In this document: in pieces, positions 1 through 8,994 of the stretch
Numbering within the stretch: the first letter of the stretch is position 1
Layout: each line of letters begins with the position of its first letter
Source of the DNA: CAWBOY01 sp963790585
Lineage (GTDB): Bacteria > Planctomycetota > Planctomycetia > Gemmatales > Gemmataceae
Direction of reading: 5' to 3'
NCBI GenBank assembly: GCA_963790585.1
Contig: CAWBOY010000001.1
Location: 496,001-560,000, forward strand
Length of the DNA: 64,000 nucleotides
Translations under genes and position numbers: made by a program
Notes under the pieces: model-generated
Database searches by the model: none
The model's input: only the letters and a program-made list of their open reading frames with translations
What the model was told of the DNA's origin: nothing

Positions 1-1
1 C

Positions 2-2182
2 ATGTCGTCAACGGTCGCCAGTCTCGTACACGGAGCCACGATTTCCATGATTTACAGCAAACTAAAATTGGCGGCAGTGACCTTTCTGGTCGTCGCGCTC
101 GTCACCGGAGGCATCGGCGCCAAAATGTCGGCCGCAATCCAGCCACCGACGCAGCCGAAGCCATCAAAAAAGCCTCTACCGGATCAAGAAAAAGGCGAAG
201 AAACAAAAGAGATCGCAAAAGAAGATATTGGCGTCGTAGGTCGTGTCGTCGGTCCCGACGGTAAGCCGGTAAAGGATGCGACGCTCGTCATTCCAGATAA
301 AAACGCGTCTCGGGGCGTTAATGCAATTGAGCTAACGAAGACGGACGACCAAGGCAATTTTCACTGCACGGTAAAGGCCGGCACGCCGGGCGAGCCTGAC
401 TTGCGAAGTCTTGTTGCCCGGGCACCGGGTTACGCAGCGGACTGGATCGCTGTCAATGAAATCGCGGGCAAACCCGTGACGCTTCATCTCGTCGCCGACG
501 ATGTAACGGTCCGTGGCCGTGTCACCGACCTTCAAGGCAAACCAATAGCCGAAGCGACAATCTTGGTCCAAGGTTTGCAAACAACGCCCACTGGATCGCT
601 CGACGACGTCTTCAAGTATTGGCAGACTGATGCGCGCCCGGGGTTGACATACGCTCGGAAACAACTATACACCCCCACCTGCGCCGGGCTGCCTGCCAAG
701 GTGATTGCAGACAAACAAGGCAATTTCGAGATTAAAGGTGCGGGCCGTGGTCGGCTGGTGAGTCTGCGTTTCGAGGCGCCCGGTATCGAGTCGGCCAGCG
801 TCCGGGTCGCTACGCTACCAAAGTTGGATCCAATGAGCGCCGCGCGGAAAGGCACTACGCGAGTAATGGCGATCCGCCCCGTGCCCGACCTGTATGGCCC
901 AGAGTTTACCCATGCCGCGAAACCTGACGCCGTAATCTCCGGACGAGTCACGGACGCCAAGACGGGAAAGCCATTGGCCAAGGTCCAAGTCACAGGGTCG
1001 GCCGATCAGAGCTGGTGGGAAAACAACTCCTCAACTATGACTGACGCCGACGGGCGATACAGATTGACGGGTGTTGCCAAGGCGAACGTCCGCAAATTGA
1101 CGGTGTGGCCGGGTAATAATTCGCCCTACCTATCATCAGGCGTTTTCGTAAAGGACGCCGCGGGACTCGGTGAGACCACGGTCAATATCACGCTGACGCG
1201 CGGTGTACTCGTCAAGGGTCGTATCATTGACCAGGCAACGGGAGAGCCAATCATGGGCGCAGGCGTCCGCTACTTTCCGCTGGCCGAAAACAAATTCTAC
1301 GACAAGACCCCTGGTAGCGATATCTTCCGCATGGGTTCCGCCAGCTATTCCACGAAGGCCGACGGAAGCTTCCAGCTCGTCGCCTTGCCCGGCGTCGGCC
1401 TCATCACCGCCCAGGGCGACACACGTAGTTCGCGCTTCCGCATTACCTACACTCAGGTCCGCCTCGATCCAGCGGATAGGCTTCACGCCTACAGGGTGGG
1501 GGGCCCAGGCCTTGGTGACAGCTTCCTTAGCGCCGACGGCCATATCGAATCGCTTATTGGCCAGTCAGCTTACAAGATCATCGACCCCGCGGAGGGGGAC
1601 GAGACGCTCAAGGTGGAACTCAAATTCGACTCGGGAAATGCTGCATCCGGAACTGTATTCGATGCCGACGGCAAGCCGGCGGAGGGCGTCATGGCATACG
1701 GTCTCACGGCGATTTACGACAGCCCGACGAAATTGAAGAAGGGTGCCTTCACCGCCATCGCTCTCGACCCGAAGCACCCGCGAACGATCGCGTTCGTCGA
1801 TCAGGACCGCAAACTCGCTGGCGCTGCACAGATCAATGGCCCGGAAAAAGAAGCCGCGGTTGTGAAACTAAAACCGTGGGCAGCCGCGACCGGGCAAATT
1901 GTAGACAGTGATAAAAAGCCAATCGCGGAAGTTGAGGTGAGCCTGGTTGTTCTCGTGGACGATGCGAACGCGCATTATCTGAGCGCCGTGTATGACATCA
2001 AGGCGACGACGGATGCCGAGGGAAAGTTCCGCATCGACGTGCCGTTCGGCGATGTTCCATTCGATCTCACATTCATGCGCAAGGGGGCTTATCTGCAAGC
2101 AGAAAAAGCACGCATCAACAGAATCGTAGCGCCCGGCAAGACGATCGATGTCGGCAAGCTGGAGCTGACGCCGCTGGAGTGA
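2..2182 (+). CDS. Carboxypeptidase-regulatory repeat protein, 5' end probably outside window
   Basis: The reading frame is open from the window edge for 726 codons. About six beta-sandwich repeats of the carboxypeptidase regulatory-like kind are visible, each with a G-x-V-x-D/G-x-x-G-K-P core: near residues 78 (GRVVGPDGKPVKDA), 168, 315, 405, 555 and 635. Residues 19-40 (YSKLKLAAVTFLVVALVTGG) form one membrane segment. The run before it (ASLVHGATISMIYSKLKLAA) resembles the segment that follows the DNA-binding region in planctomycete ECF sigma-factor fusions, so the true start may lie upstream; this is inference. The repeats would sit outside the cytoplasmic membrane. No catalytic residues were recognised. 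Confidence 0.65.
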   Translation: MSSTVASLVHGATISMIYSKLKLAAVTFLVVALVTGGIGAKMSAAIQPPTQPKPSKKPLPDQEKGEETKEIAKEDIGVVGRVVGPDGKPVKDATLVIPDKNASRGVNAIELTKTDDQGNFHCTVKAGTPGEPDLRSLVARAPGYAADWIAVNEIAGKPVTLHLVADDVTVRGRVTDLQGKPIAEATILVQGLQTTPTGSLDDVFKYWQTDARPGLTYARKQLYTPTCAGLPAKVIADKQGNFEIKGAGRGRLVSLRFEAPGIESASVRVATLPKLDPMSAARKGTTRVMAIRPVPDLYGPEFTHAAKPDAVISGRVTDAKTGKPLAKVQVTGSADQSWWENNSSTMTDADGRYRLTGVAKANVRKLTVWPGNNSPYLSSGVFVKDAAGLGETTVNITLTRGVLVKGRIIDQATGEPIMGAGVRYFPLAENKFYDKTPGSDIFRMGSASYSTKADGSFQLVALPGVGLITAQGDTRSSRFRITYTQVRLDPADRLHAYRVGGPGLGDSFLSADGHIESLIGQSAYKIIDPAEGDETLKVELKFDSGNAASGTVFDADGKPAEGVMAYGLTAIYDSPTKLKKGAFTAIALDPKHPRTIAFVDQDRKLAGAAQINGPEKEAAVVKLKPWAAATGQIVDSDKKPIAEVEVSLVVLVDDANAHYLSAVYDIKATTDAEGKFRIDVPFGDVPFDLTFMRKGAYLQAEKARINRIVAPGKTIDVGKLELTPLE

Positions 2183-2254
2183 CAGGCGAATCCGTGAATC
2201 CGTTCGGACCTATGGATACACGGGTCACTCGCTGGTACCCTGAATCGAACAGAA

Positions 2255-2296
2255 TCAGACCTCCGCGATTCCTCACTTCGGATCACGGAGGTCTGA
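2255..2296. repeat. Hairpin between repeat-protein gene and recG
   Basis: TCAGACCTCCG at 2255-2265 pairs perfectly with CGGAGGTCTGA at 2286-2296 around a 20-base loop. No T-run follows, so it is not a typical intrinsic terminator. The stem shares the core GTCAGACC/GGTCTGAC with the longer palindrome at 50339-50408. Confidence 0.55.
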
Positions 2297-2329
2297 CCCG
2301 ATTCCCTAGGTTCACGCGGAAAACCGGAC

Positions 2330-4417
2330 ATGGCCAGCCCGGACAGCTCCGTCTTGTCGACAACGCTCGATCACCTACTCGGCGTCACCCCGACGCGACT
2401 GACACTGCTCGCCCGCCTGCAATTACACACTATTAGCGATCTTCTGTATCACTTTCCGCGCGGCTACGAAGATCTCTCTGATCTCCGCACCATTGCAACA
2501 ATAATGCCGAACAGGCCGCAGACCATTCAGGGTGAAATTGTCGAGATCGATTCGCGCACGCTCAACGATGGCCGTTTCATTGTGAGCGTCGTTCTCAACG
2601 ATGGCGGCCCCACCTGCCTGGAAGGGATTTGGTTCAATCAAGCCAACGCCGCGCGGCGCTTTCGTTTTGGTCTTCATGTATCGTTCAGTGGCACGGCTCG
2701 CTGGTATCGTGACCGTTGGCAGATGAACAACCCGCGCGTGCAGATCCTTGATGGACCGGGCAGCAAAGCGACGACGCCTGGAATCATCCCAATCTATCCG
2801 TTGACCGAGGACTTGCGCCTGGAACATCTACGGCCATTAATGGCGAAAGCCCTCGATCTGGCTATTCCCCATGTGCCGGAGATTGTGCCTGAGTCGCTGC
2901 GCATCAAAAACGAACTGCCGGCCATCGGCAATGCGTTCCGTCAGATCCATTTCCCGCAATCGCTCGAAGAAGCCAGAAAGGCTCGGCAACGCTTCGTCTA
3001 CGAAGAGTTTCTCGTCCTCCAATTAGCGCTGGCCTGGCGCCGTCGCGCCGTGCGCCAACACATGGCCGCTCCTGTTCTCGCCACAAACAAAGCCGTCGAT
3101 GCGCACATTCGTCGGCTGTTGCCTTTTGCTCTCACCAATGATCAGAACAAAGTCATCGGGGAGGTCGTTCGGGACCTCGGTGCCATTCAGCCGATGCAAC
3201 GGCTCTTGCAAGCAGACGTCGGTGCAGGCAAGACGGCGGTCGCCGTTTACGCCCTTTTGGTCGCGGTCGCCAATAAACATCAGGCAGCGCTGATGGCGCC
3301 GACCGAGGTTCTGGCCCGCCAGCATTTTCGGACGCTCGAACGTTATCTCGGCCATAGCCGCGTGCGCAGACTCTTACTCACGGGCGGCCTGACTCCCGCC
3401 GACCGCCGCGACGCCCTTGAGGCGTTGCGTCTGGGCGACATCGATCTAGTGGTCGGCACGCAGGCGCTCGTTCAAGAAGACGTCCAATTCGCTCGGCTCG
3501 GCTTGGTCGTCGTCGATGAGCAGCACAAGTTCGGCGTACATCAGCGCGCTCGCGTCCGCCAACTGGGCGTCGATCCTCATTATCTGGTCATGACCGCGAC
3601 GCCAATTCCTCGCACCGTGGCGTTGACCGTCTTCGGCGATCTCGACGTTTCCGTGATTCGGCAGATGCCGCCGGGTCGTAAACCGGTGACGACCCGCTGG
3701 GTTCCCGAGGCGGAGCGCGAGCGTGTTTACGAAGCGCTGCGCGAGGAAATGCAACAGGGCCGTCAGGCTTACCTCGTCTGCCCGCTTGTCGAGGAATCGG
3801 CGAAGCTCGACGTGAAATCGGCAATCCAAACGCACGCTACCTTGCAAGCCGGCGCATTCCACGGCTTTCGCGTGGGGATTCTGCACGGTCGACAGAGCGA
3901 AGAAGAAAAATTCAAGGTGATGGAAGAATTTCGCACGAAACAGATCGATCTACTCGTATGCACATCCGTAATCGAAGTTGGCATTGATGTTCCAAACGCG
4001 ACCCTGCTCGTAATTGAACACGCCGAACGCTTCGGCCTCGCCCAGCTGCATCAGTTGCGTGGGCGGGTCAGTCGCGGAACCGTGGCCGGGCAATGTTGGC
4101 TTTTCGCTGAGCCGACTAACGACGAAAGCCGCGAGCGTCTCAAGACGTTTGTGCGCATCCGCGACGGCTTCACCCTCGCGGAGGAGGATGTCAAACTTCG
4201 CGGCGTCGGCGAGTTTTTCGGAGCGAAGCAACATGGCCTGGGAGAATTGCGCTTCGGCAACCTCGTCGACGATGCCGAACTGCTGAGCCTGGCGCGACGC
4301 GATGCGTTTGAGCTGATCGCACAAGATCCGGGTTTGAGAATGCCCGAAAATGGGGGCTTACGCGCTGCAGTGATAGTGCGATACGGGCAGACGTTGGAAT
4401 TGGCGGAGGTGGGATGA
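2330..4417 (+). CDS. recG: ATP-dependent DNA helicase RecG
   Basis: At 695 aa this is the usual RecG length. RecG is a superfamily 2 helicase that remodels stalled forks and Holliday junctions. The N-terminal wedge/OB region (about 1-230) is followed by helicase motifs: Walker A ADVGAGKTAVA near 300, the RecG-type Walker B DEQHKFGVHQRARVR near 397, TATPIPRT near 424, and motifs V/VI including VIEVGIDVPNATLLVIEHAERFG and QLRGRVSRG near 550-580. The frame is uninterrupted, unlike many neighbours. It starts 147 bases after the preceding gene on the same strand. Confidence 0.96.
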   Translation: MASPDSSVLSTTLDHLLGVTPTRLTLLARLQLHTISDLLYHFPRGYEDLSDLRTIATIMPNRPQTIQGEIVEIDSRTLNDGRFIVSVVLNDGGPTCLEGIWFNQANAARRFRFGLHVSFSGTARWYRDRWQMNNPRVQILDGPGSKATTPGIIPIYPLTEDLRLEHLRPLMAKALDLAIPHVPEIVPESLRIKNELPAIGNAFRQIHFPQSLEEARKARQRFVYEEFLVLQLALAWRRRAVRQHMAAPVLATNKAVDAHIRRLLPFALTNDQNKVIGEVVRDLGAIQPMQRLLQADVGAGKTAVAVYALLVAVANKHQAALMAPTEVLARQHFRTLERYLGHSRVRRLLLTGGLTPADRRDALEALRLGDIDLVVGTQALVQEDVQFARLGLVVVDEQHKFGVHQRARVRQLGVDPHYLVMTATPIPRTVALTVFGDLDVSVIRQMPPGRKPVTTRWVPEAERERVYEALREEMQQGRQAYLVCPLVEESAKLDVKSAIQTHATLQAGAFHGFRVGILHGRQSEEEKFKVMEEFRTKQIDLLVCTSVIEVGIDVPNATLLVIEHAERFGLAQLHQLRGRVSRGTVAGQCWLFAEPTNDESRERLKTFVRIRDGFTLAEEDVKLRGVGEFFGAKQHGLGELRFGNLVDDAELLSLARRDAFELIAQDPGLRMPENGGLRAAVIVRYGQTLELAEVG

Positions 4418-4499
4418 CAGTAAACGCGCATCGCCGCGCTTTCGAGATTGGCTCGGGGCCGAGACTGCGGGTAGAATAGCGGTAGAAGGAGACAAGCTT

Positions 4500-4892
4500 A
4501 TGACCGTGAACGCAAAAAAACCGGCCAAAGTGCCTCTAAGTCGCGAGGAGCGCACGGAAGGAAATGGTGCGGCGCGCCTTTCCACTTCGGTCAAACGTGA
4601 AGAAGAACGTGCCGACCCGCGCAATCTGGCGACAAAAGACGCCGAAACGAACCCGGAATCTGCCATCGAACCCTTGTTCGCTGATCTTTCGGCTCAGGAC
4701 ACACTCGTTGCTCTCAGTATCGTTTCAGCGCTTACTGCTCACCTAGGCTCCGTCGAAGCTGCTCGGCTTTGGCTTGCCACGGCTTCACCAGAATTTGGGA
4801 CGACGCCTCTGAACGCCATCGCCACCGGCAAAGCAAAGCTCGTGCAGGCGCTGTTAGAATCTCGCTGGGGTCAGAGTCCTATCTATGCTTGA
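4500..4892 (+). CDS. Putative antitoxin, DUF2384 (MbcA/ParS-like) C-terminal domain
   Basis: 130 aa. The ATG at 4500 follows a good ribosome site (AGAAGGAGA, 4484-4492). The first ~55 residues are charged and low in complexity. Residues ~60-128 look like the antitoxin C-terminal domain of RES/Xre modules: a helical stretch, then the pattern A-x-x-W-L-(x)n-P-L-x-x-I-A-T-G-K (AARLWLATASPEFG, then TPLNAIATGKAKLVQALL). I see no clear N-terminal helix-turn-helix, which is unusual because Xre-type partners normally bind their own operator. Its stop codon overlaps the start of the next gene by 8 bases, the standard layout for a toxin-antitoxin pair. Family assignment is by motif and context only. 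Confidence 0.6.
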   Translation: MTVNAKKPAKVPLSREERTEGNGAARLSTSVKREEERADPRNLATKDAETNPESAIEPLFADLSAQDTLVALSIVSALTAHLGSVEAARLWLATASPEFGTTPLNAIATGKAKLVQALLESRWGQSPIYA

Positions 4893-5421
4893 GTTGCCCT
4901 CGCTCTCGCTTGCGATTTCGGCCGCCCGCAAGTTCGCCTTCTCATTTTCCGGACTGACTTGGCGAGCGAGCCACCTCCGACACTTTTCCCATTTTTCGAA
5001 TTCCCAACCCGTTTTTTGTGCGCCCGGAGGCTCGCTCGGGAGCCGATATATCGCGCCGCACGGTCCCAGCGCGATGTATGTTGCATTCGAGGCCGAGACT
5101 GCTGACCAAGAATTCAACCAGTTTTTCTATCGCCTGCGTCGCTCTACTCAAGGACGAACATTGGCTCGGAACGGCAATCTTCGCCCCGATCCTTATGCGA
5201 TGCTGGGAATACATCTCCGTGTCCAACGCCTTTTGGACTTAACTCGGAAATACTCACATGGACGCCAGATCCGACGCCTATTTGCCGTCAGCAATCGCTC
5301 GGACGCGGAACTGCTTCAACCCTGGGCAGGAATTGCTAACGCTCCGACTCAAGTCTTAGGTACCGAGATATTCAATGATGGTTTTTTGAAGGGATCATAT
5401 ATCCTTCTGCGCAGCATATAG
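4885..5421 (+). CDS. Putative RES-domain toxin (NAD+-degrading)
   Basis: 178 aa, overlapping the upstream antitoxin gene by 8 bases. RES-family toxins deplete NAD+; their conserved polar residues are an early Arg, an Arg/Tyr pair in a GxRY-like strand, and a Glu or Ser after a MYxA strand. Matching elements here are W26-R27, GSLGSRY (R54, Y55), MYVAFEAETADQEF (Y65, E76) and a C-terminal strand near EIFNDGFLKGSYILL. The length fits the family. Activity is inferred; the residue match is partial and no search was run. If correct, the pair 4500-5421 is a type II toxin-antitoxin module. Confidence 0.6.
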   Translation: MLELPSLSLAISAARKFAFSFSGLTWRASHLRHFSHFSNSQPVFCAPGGSLGSRYIAPHGPSAMYVAFEAETADQEFNQFFYRLRRSTQGRTLARNGNLRPDPYAMLGIHLRVQRLLDLTRKYSHGRQIRRLFAVSNRSDAELLQPWAGIANAPTQVLGTEIFNDGFLKGSYILLRSI

Positions 5422-5548
5422 GCCGCTCCTGCCTTGTTCTTTTTCGCGACCGTCTCCTACCGACTTCCCGAGTCGATTTTCACGATAGCACGACAGGAAT
5501 CGCAGCTCAGCTGCCTTAATAGCAGCGAATACGATCTGCAAATAGAAA

Positions 5549-5577
5549 CAGCCTCCTAGCGCAATAGCCGGAGGCTG
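5549..5577 (-). terminator. Probable intrinsic terminator of the RRM gene
   Basis: CAGCCTCC (5549-5556) pairs with GGAGGCTG (5570-5577). Read on the minus strand, the hairpin is followed by TTTCTATTTG, a T-rich tract. It lies 44 bases beyond the stop codon of the minus-strand RRM gene. Confidence 0.55.
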
Positions 5578-5621
5578 CGACAATTCACTGTGTATTCTTG
5601 GGGCAGTTCAAAGCGCCCCAA

Positions 5622-6026
5622 TCAATAACGACCGCCCCCACCGCCGCCATAACCACCGCCGCCACCGCCTCCTCCGCCTCCTCCGCCATAACCACCGCGA
5701 CCGCCACCGCCTCCACCGCCGTAGCCGCCGCGGCCGCCACCTCCGCCGCCATAACCGCCACGACCGCCGCCGCCTTCGGGCTTGGGTCGGGCCTCATTCA
5801 CAGTTAGGGGGCGACCTTCGATTTCGGCGCCGTTCATCGCGTCGATGGCCGTGTGGGCCTCGGCGTCGCTACCCATCTCCACGAAGCCGAAGCCTTTGGA
5901 GCGACCGGTGTCCCGGTCCATGATTACTTGTGCCGACACGACGGTTCCGTGCGGCTCGAAGATGCCCTGGAGATCGCTGTCACTGAACGCGTAAGGTAGG
6001 TTGCCGACGTACAACTTCTTGCCCAT
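5622..6026 (-). CDS. RNA-binding protein, single RRM with glycine-rich tail
   Basis: 134 aa. Residues 1-80 form an RNA-recognition motif with RNP2 (LYVGNL) and RNP1 (KGFGFVEM). Residues ~85-134 are almost entirely Gly with Arg/Tyr (GGRGGYGGGG units), as in cyanobacterial-type glycine-rich RNA chaperones linked to cold or stress. The start is set by GGAGG five bases before ATG. The GGC/GGA-rich tail gives a strong strand-specific GCC bias at 5630-5780. Role as an RNA chaperone is known for the family; regulation is not visible. Confidence 0.93.
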   Translation of the reverse strand: MGKKLYVGNLPYAFSDSDLQGIFEPHGTVVSAQVIMDRDTGRSKGFGFVEMGSDAEAHTAIDAMNGAEIEGRPLTVNEARPKPEGGGGRGGYGGGGGGRGGYGGGGGGGRGGYGGGGGGGGGGGGYGGGGGGRY

Positions 6027-6302
6027 GTGGGCCTCCGCAAATAGGACCGGCTGAAACCGAGGCGTCCCCCTTTATGGGATGCACTGGCTCAACGCTACAC
6101 AAATACTGGGGTGGGAAGGGTGAATGGGAGAAATGAGCACGAAGCAAACAGATCACGCCATACCGATCCGCGCCACAAAATCCTCAGCATTGTAACAAAC
6201 GGATTTTCTCTGGCTAGATCGATTCGCGCGAATTTACAAGATTTGTTGCCGCGCCGCCCCCGTAGCGGGGCGAAAATGCCCCACTAGCGAACGAACGACG
6301 GC

Positions 6303-6554
6303 TTACGCTTCCGGAGCTGCACCTTCGCGAGCTCGAATCGGACCACGGTAGGTGATACGGCCCTTGTTGATGTCATACGGTGAGATAGCCACGGTGACAA
6401 TATCGCCAGGTAGGATGCGGATGAAGTTCTTACGGATCTTACCCGCGATATGGGCAATGATTTCGTGGCCATTGTCGAGCTTTACTCGAAACTGAGTGTT
6501 CGCCAGGGCCGCCACGACCTTACCCTGGGCGATATACGCCTCTTCTTTTGCCAT
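6303..6554 (-). CDS. infA: Translation initiation factor IF-1
   Basis: 83 aa starting at MAKEEAYIAQGKVV, with GGAGAGAGT just before the ATG; a longer upstream reading of the same frame has no ribosome site. The single S1/OB fold shows the expected FRVKLDNGHEIIAHIAGKIRKN and RILPGDIVTVAISPYD stretches. IF-1 binds the 30S A site during initiation. The C-terminal extension beyond the usual ~72 residues (IRAREGAAPEA) is not conserved in the family. It lies 101 bases downstream of rsmH on the same strand. Confidence 0.95.
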   Translation of the reverse strand: MAKEEAYIAQGKVVAALANTQFRVKLDNGHEIIAHIAGKIRKNFIRILPGDIVTVAISPYDINKGRITYRGPIRAREGAAPEA

Positions 6555-6655
6555 ACTCTCTCCAAAAAGGGGAACGGGCCACAACGATGCTTCATTTGAA
6601 ACTTTATCGCACCGCGCGGGGGATGACAAGGTGAGAGGAAATCAACGACGCTAGG

Positions 6656-7594
6656 CTAAACAGACCTTCGCGCCCAGCGCAGCTTCGCCGACCGCGAGCG
6701 CGGGTTCGCTTCACGCTCGTCAAACCCCGGACGAATCGGATCCGGTGAGATCGCTTCATAGATCCCGAGTCGCTGGCCATCGCGGAACGACGTTTTGACT
6801 TGTCGATCTTCGCCACTATGAAAACTGATGATCCCCACCCGCCCTCCAGGGCGAAGAACGCTCGGCAAGAGTCGCAACAGTTGTTCCAGATTTCCCATTT
6901 CGCGGTTCACGAGGATACGCAGAGCCTGAAATGTCCGCGCGGCCGGGTGCAAGTTCCACTTCCCTGGCTCCGGCCGCAGCCGCCATTGTTCCTGCCCCGC
7001 CCCTTCGAGAAGTAGGCGCGATAACTCGGTCGTTCGTTCGAGCGGCGTCGTTTCGCGCACTGCCACGATCAGCGCGGCAACCTTGTCAGCTTCCGGCTCG
7101 TCGCCATAAGTCCGCAGGGCTTCCGCGAGATCGGCGACCGAAATTGTCTTGAGAAGTTGCGCTGCCGACCGGCCGCGACCGCGATCCATGCGCATATCAA
7201 GCGGTCCATCGCGAACATAAGAGAACCCACGTTCCGCATCGTCGACCTGCATACTCGACATGCCCAAATCAGCCAAAATCGCATCGACGCCTTCGATCCC
7301 TTCGGCCCCGAGCACATTGGCCAGCCCGGCGAAGTTCGAATGGTGTAACGAGAAGTTGCCGCCAACCGCTTCGAGCCGAGGCTGGGCGCGCGGCAGATTT
7401 TCCGGATCGAGATCGAGACAAATCAATCGCCCTCCTGGGCCGATTTGACGCAACAACTCGACCGAATGCCCCGCCCAGCCGGTCGTGCAATCGACGACAA
7501 TGCCTCCCTCTAATGGAGACAAGCAGCCCAGCACTTCATCGAGCAACACAGGCCGATGTTCACCTGCCGGAGTGCTACGGCCACGGCGCTGCAT
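6656..7594 (-). CDS. rsmH: 16S rRNA (cytosine-1402-N4)-methyltransferase RsmH
   Basis: 312 aa from the ATG at 7594, preceded by AGGAAGAGG; an in-frame start ten codons upstream lacks a site. Visible are HRPVLLDEVL at the N-terminus, the SAM-binding loop DCTTGWAGHS (the family usually has a second Gly where W stands), LADLGMSSMQVDDAERGFSY, and the C-terminal FHSGEDRQVK and RSRSAKLRWARR. The gene is normally in the mraZ-rsmH-ftsL-ftsI cluster; here it is beside infA and a divergent transporter, with no division genes. That fits FtsZ-less planctomycetes. Confidence 0.94.
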   Translation of the reverse strand: MQRRGRSTPAGEHRPVLLDEVLGCLSPLEGGIVVDCTTGWAGHSVELLRQIGPGGRLICLDLDPENLPRAQPRLEAVGGNFSLHHSNFAGLANVLGAEGIEGVDAILADLGMSSMQVDDAERGFSYVRDGPLDMRMDRGRGRSAAQLLKTISVADLAEALRTYGDEPEADKVAALIVAVRETTPLERTTELSRLLLEGAGQEQWRLRPEPGKWNLHPAARTFQALRILVNREMGNLEQLLRLLPSVLRPGGRVGIISFHSGEDRQVKTSFRDGQRLGIYEAISPDPIRPGFDEREANPRSRSAKLRWARRSV

Positions 7595-7676
7595 AGTGTT
7601 TCCTCTTCCTTCGCAAACGAGCAAACCTTACGATGGCACGACTTCCAAAACGGCCACCAGCTCACGGACCGCTACC

Positions 7677-8987
7677 ATGATCGCGAATGGAATCCCGATG
7701 GTTCCCGAGACGCCGGCGCACGACCCGGACTACACGGTCCCTGGTGCGCGGCTAGCGCTCATCCTCTTGCTTACGATTAACTTATTCAATTACATCGATC
7801 GACAGGTGTTGTCGGCTACTCTCAGCTCGATCGAAGATCACCTGATGCCGCCGAAAGATTCACCAGAGGGGGCACACAACGAGCAATATCTCGGCCTGCT
7901 GGCGCTCGCGTTTCTGCTCGCTTTTATGGTCTTCGCGCCCGTCTTTGGCTGGCTCGCCTCACGGTTCCCGCGTTGGAAATTGGTCGGCGTGGGCGTCATC
8001 ATCTGGAGCCTCGCCAGTGGTGCTTCGGGATTGGCTTCGTCTTTCTGGATCTTACTGCTCACGCGCTGCTTCGTCGGCATCGGCGAGGCGGCGTATGGGC
8101 CCGTTGCACCGGACATGCTTTCGGATTTATACCCAGCCAAGAAACGCGGCTACGTCCTGTCGTGGTTCTATATTGCAATCCCGGTCGGCGCGGCGCTTGG
8201 CTATGCTCTCGGCGGCGCTACTGGTTGGCCGCTGGCTTTTTATCTGGTAGTTCCCCCCGGCATCATCCTTGGCCTTCTCTGTTTTCTGATGCCAGAGCCG
8301 CCGCGCGGCCAGACGGATGGACTTCAACATTCGACTCGCACGATACATCTCCGCGATTACATGGCTTTGCTGCGAACACCGTCTTTCGTCCTCAATTCGT
8401 TGGGAATGACCGCCCTGATGTTCGCCATGGGCGGCATCGCCCATTGGATGCCCTACTATGTCGAAAAATTCCGTCACGCCGCCGACAAAGACCACGCCGG
8501 ACTCTACGTCGGCATCATCATGGTACTCGCGGGACTGAGTGGCACCGTCCTCGGCGGCATTACCGGCGACGCCTTGCGGACCCGCGTCTCCGGCTCGTAC
8601 TTTCTCGTCTCGGGAGTTGGAATGCTGCTCTGCTTTCCCTTGTTCCTGGCCTCCCTCTACGTTGATTTCCCATATGCCTGGGGTCTCATCTTCTTGGCCG
8701 CGTTCTGCATGTTCTTTAACACGGGTCCGACGAATACCATTCTGGCCAACGTGACGCATCCCGGTCTACGTGTTCAAGCCTTTGCGTTGAACATCTTCTT
8801 CATCCACGCCTTCGGCGACGCGATCTCACCTTACGTCATCGGCACCGTCTCAGACGCGAACAATCACAACATGAACGCCGGCTTCCTGGTCGTGTCAGGA
8901 TCGATTTTGATTTCCGCCATCTTCTGGCTTATTGGCGTCCCGTTTCTTGCTCGCGATACGGCGAATGCGGTGCATCAATTGGATTAG
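7677..8987 (+). CDS. MFS transporter, spinster-like
   Basis: 436 aa with about 12 hydrophobic segments. The first helix ends in LFNYIDRQVLSATLSSIEDH, close to the NYxDR signature of Spns/spinster-type major facilitator proteins, and the cytoplasmic loop 2-3 motif FGWLASRFPRWKLVG is present. The start at MIANGIPMVPE was chosen because the frame upstream lies inside divergent rsmH and has no helix; no strong ribosome site is visible, and a second ATG occurs at 7698. The substrate cannot be inferred. Confidence 0.82.
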   Translation: MIANGIPMVPETPAHDPDYTVPGARLALILLLTINLFNYIDRQVLSATLSSIEDHLMPPKDSPEGAHNEQYLGLLALAFLLAFMVFAPVFGWLASRFPRWKLVGVGVIIWSLASGASGLASSFWILLLTRCFVGIGEAAYGPVAPDMLSDLYPAKKRGYVLSWFYIAIPVGAALGYALGGATGWPLAFYLVVPPGIILGLLCFLMPEPPRGQTDGLQHSTRTIHLRDYMALLRTPSFVLNSLGMTALMFAMGGIAHWMPYYVEKFRHAADKDHAGLYVGIIMVLAGLSGTVLGGITGDALRTRVSGSYFLVSGVGMLLCFPLFLASLYVDFPYAWGLIFLAAFCMFFNTGPTNTILANVTHPGLRVQAFALNIFFIHAFGDAISPYVIGTVSDANNHNMNAGFLVVSGSILISAIFWLIGVPFLARDTANAVHQLD

Positions 8988-8994
8988 AGGCGTG

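Noticed and set aside
5598..5807. Ala/Thr-rich plus-strand frame
   Set aside because: It is the complement of the glycine-rich tail of the RRM protein.
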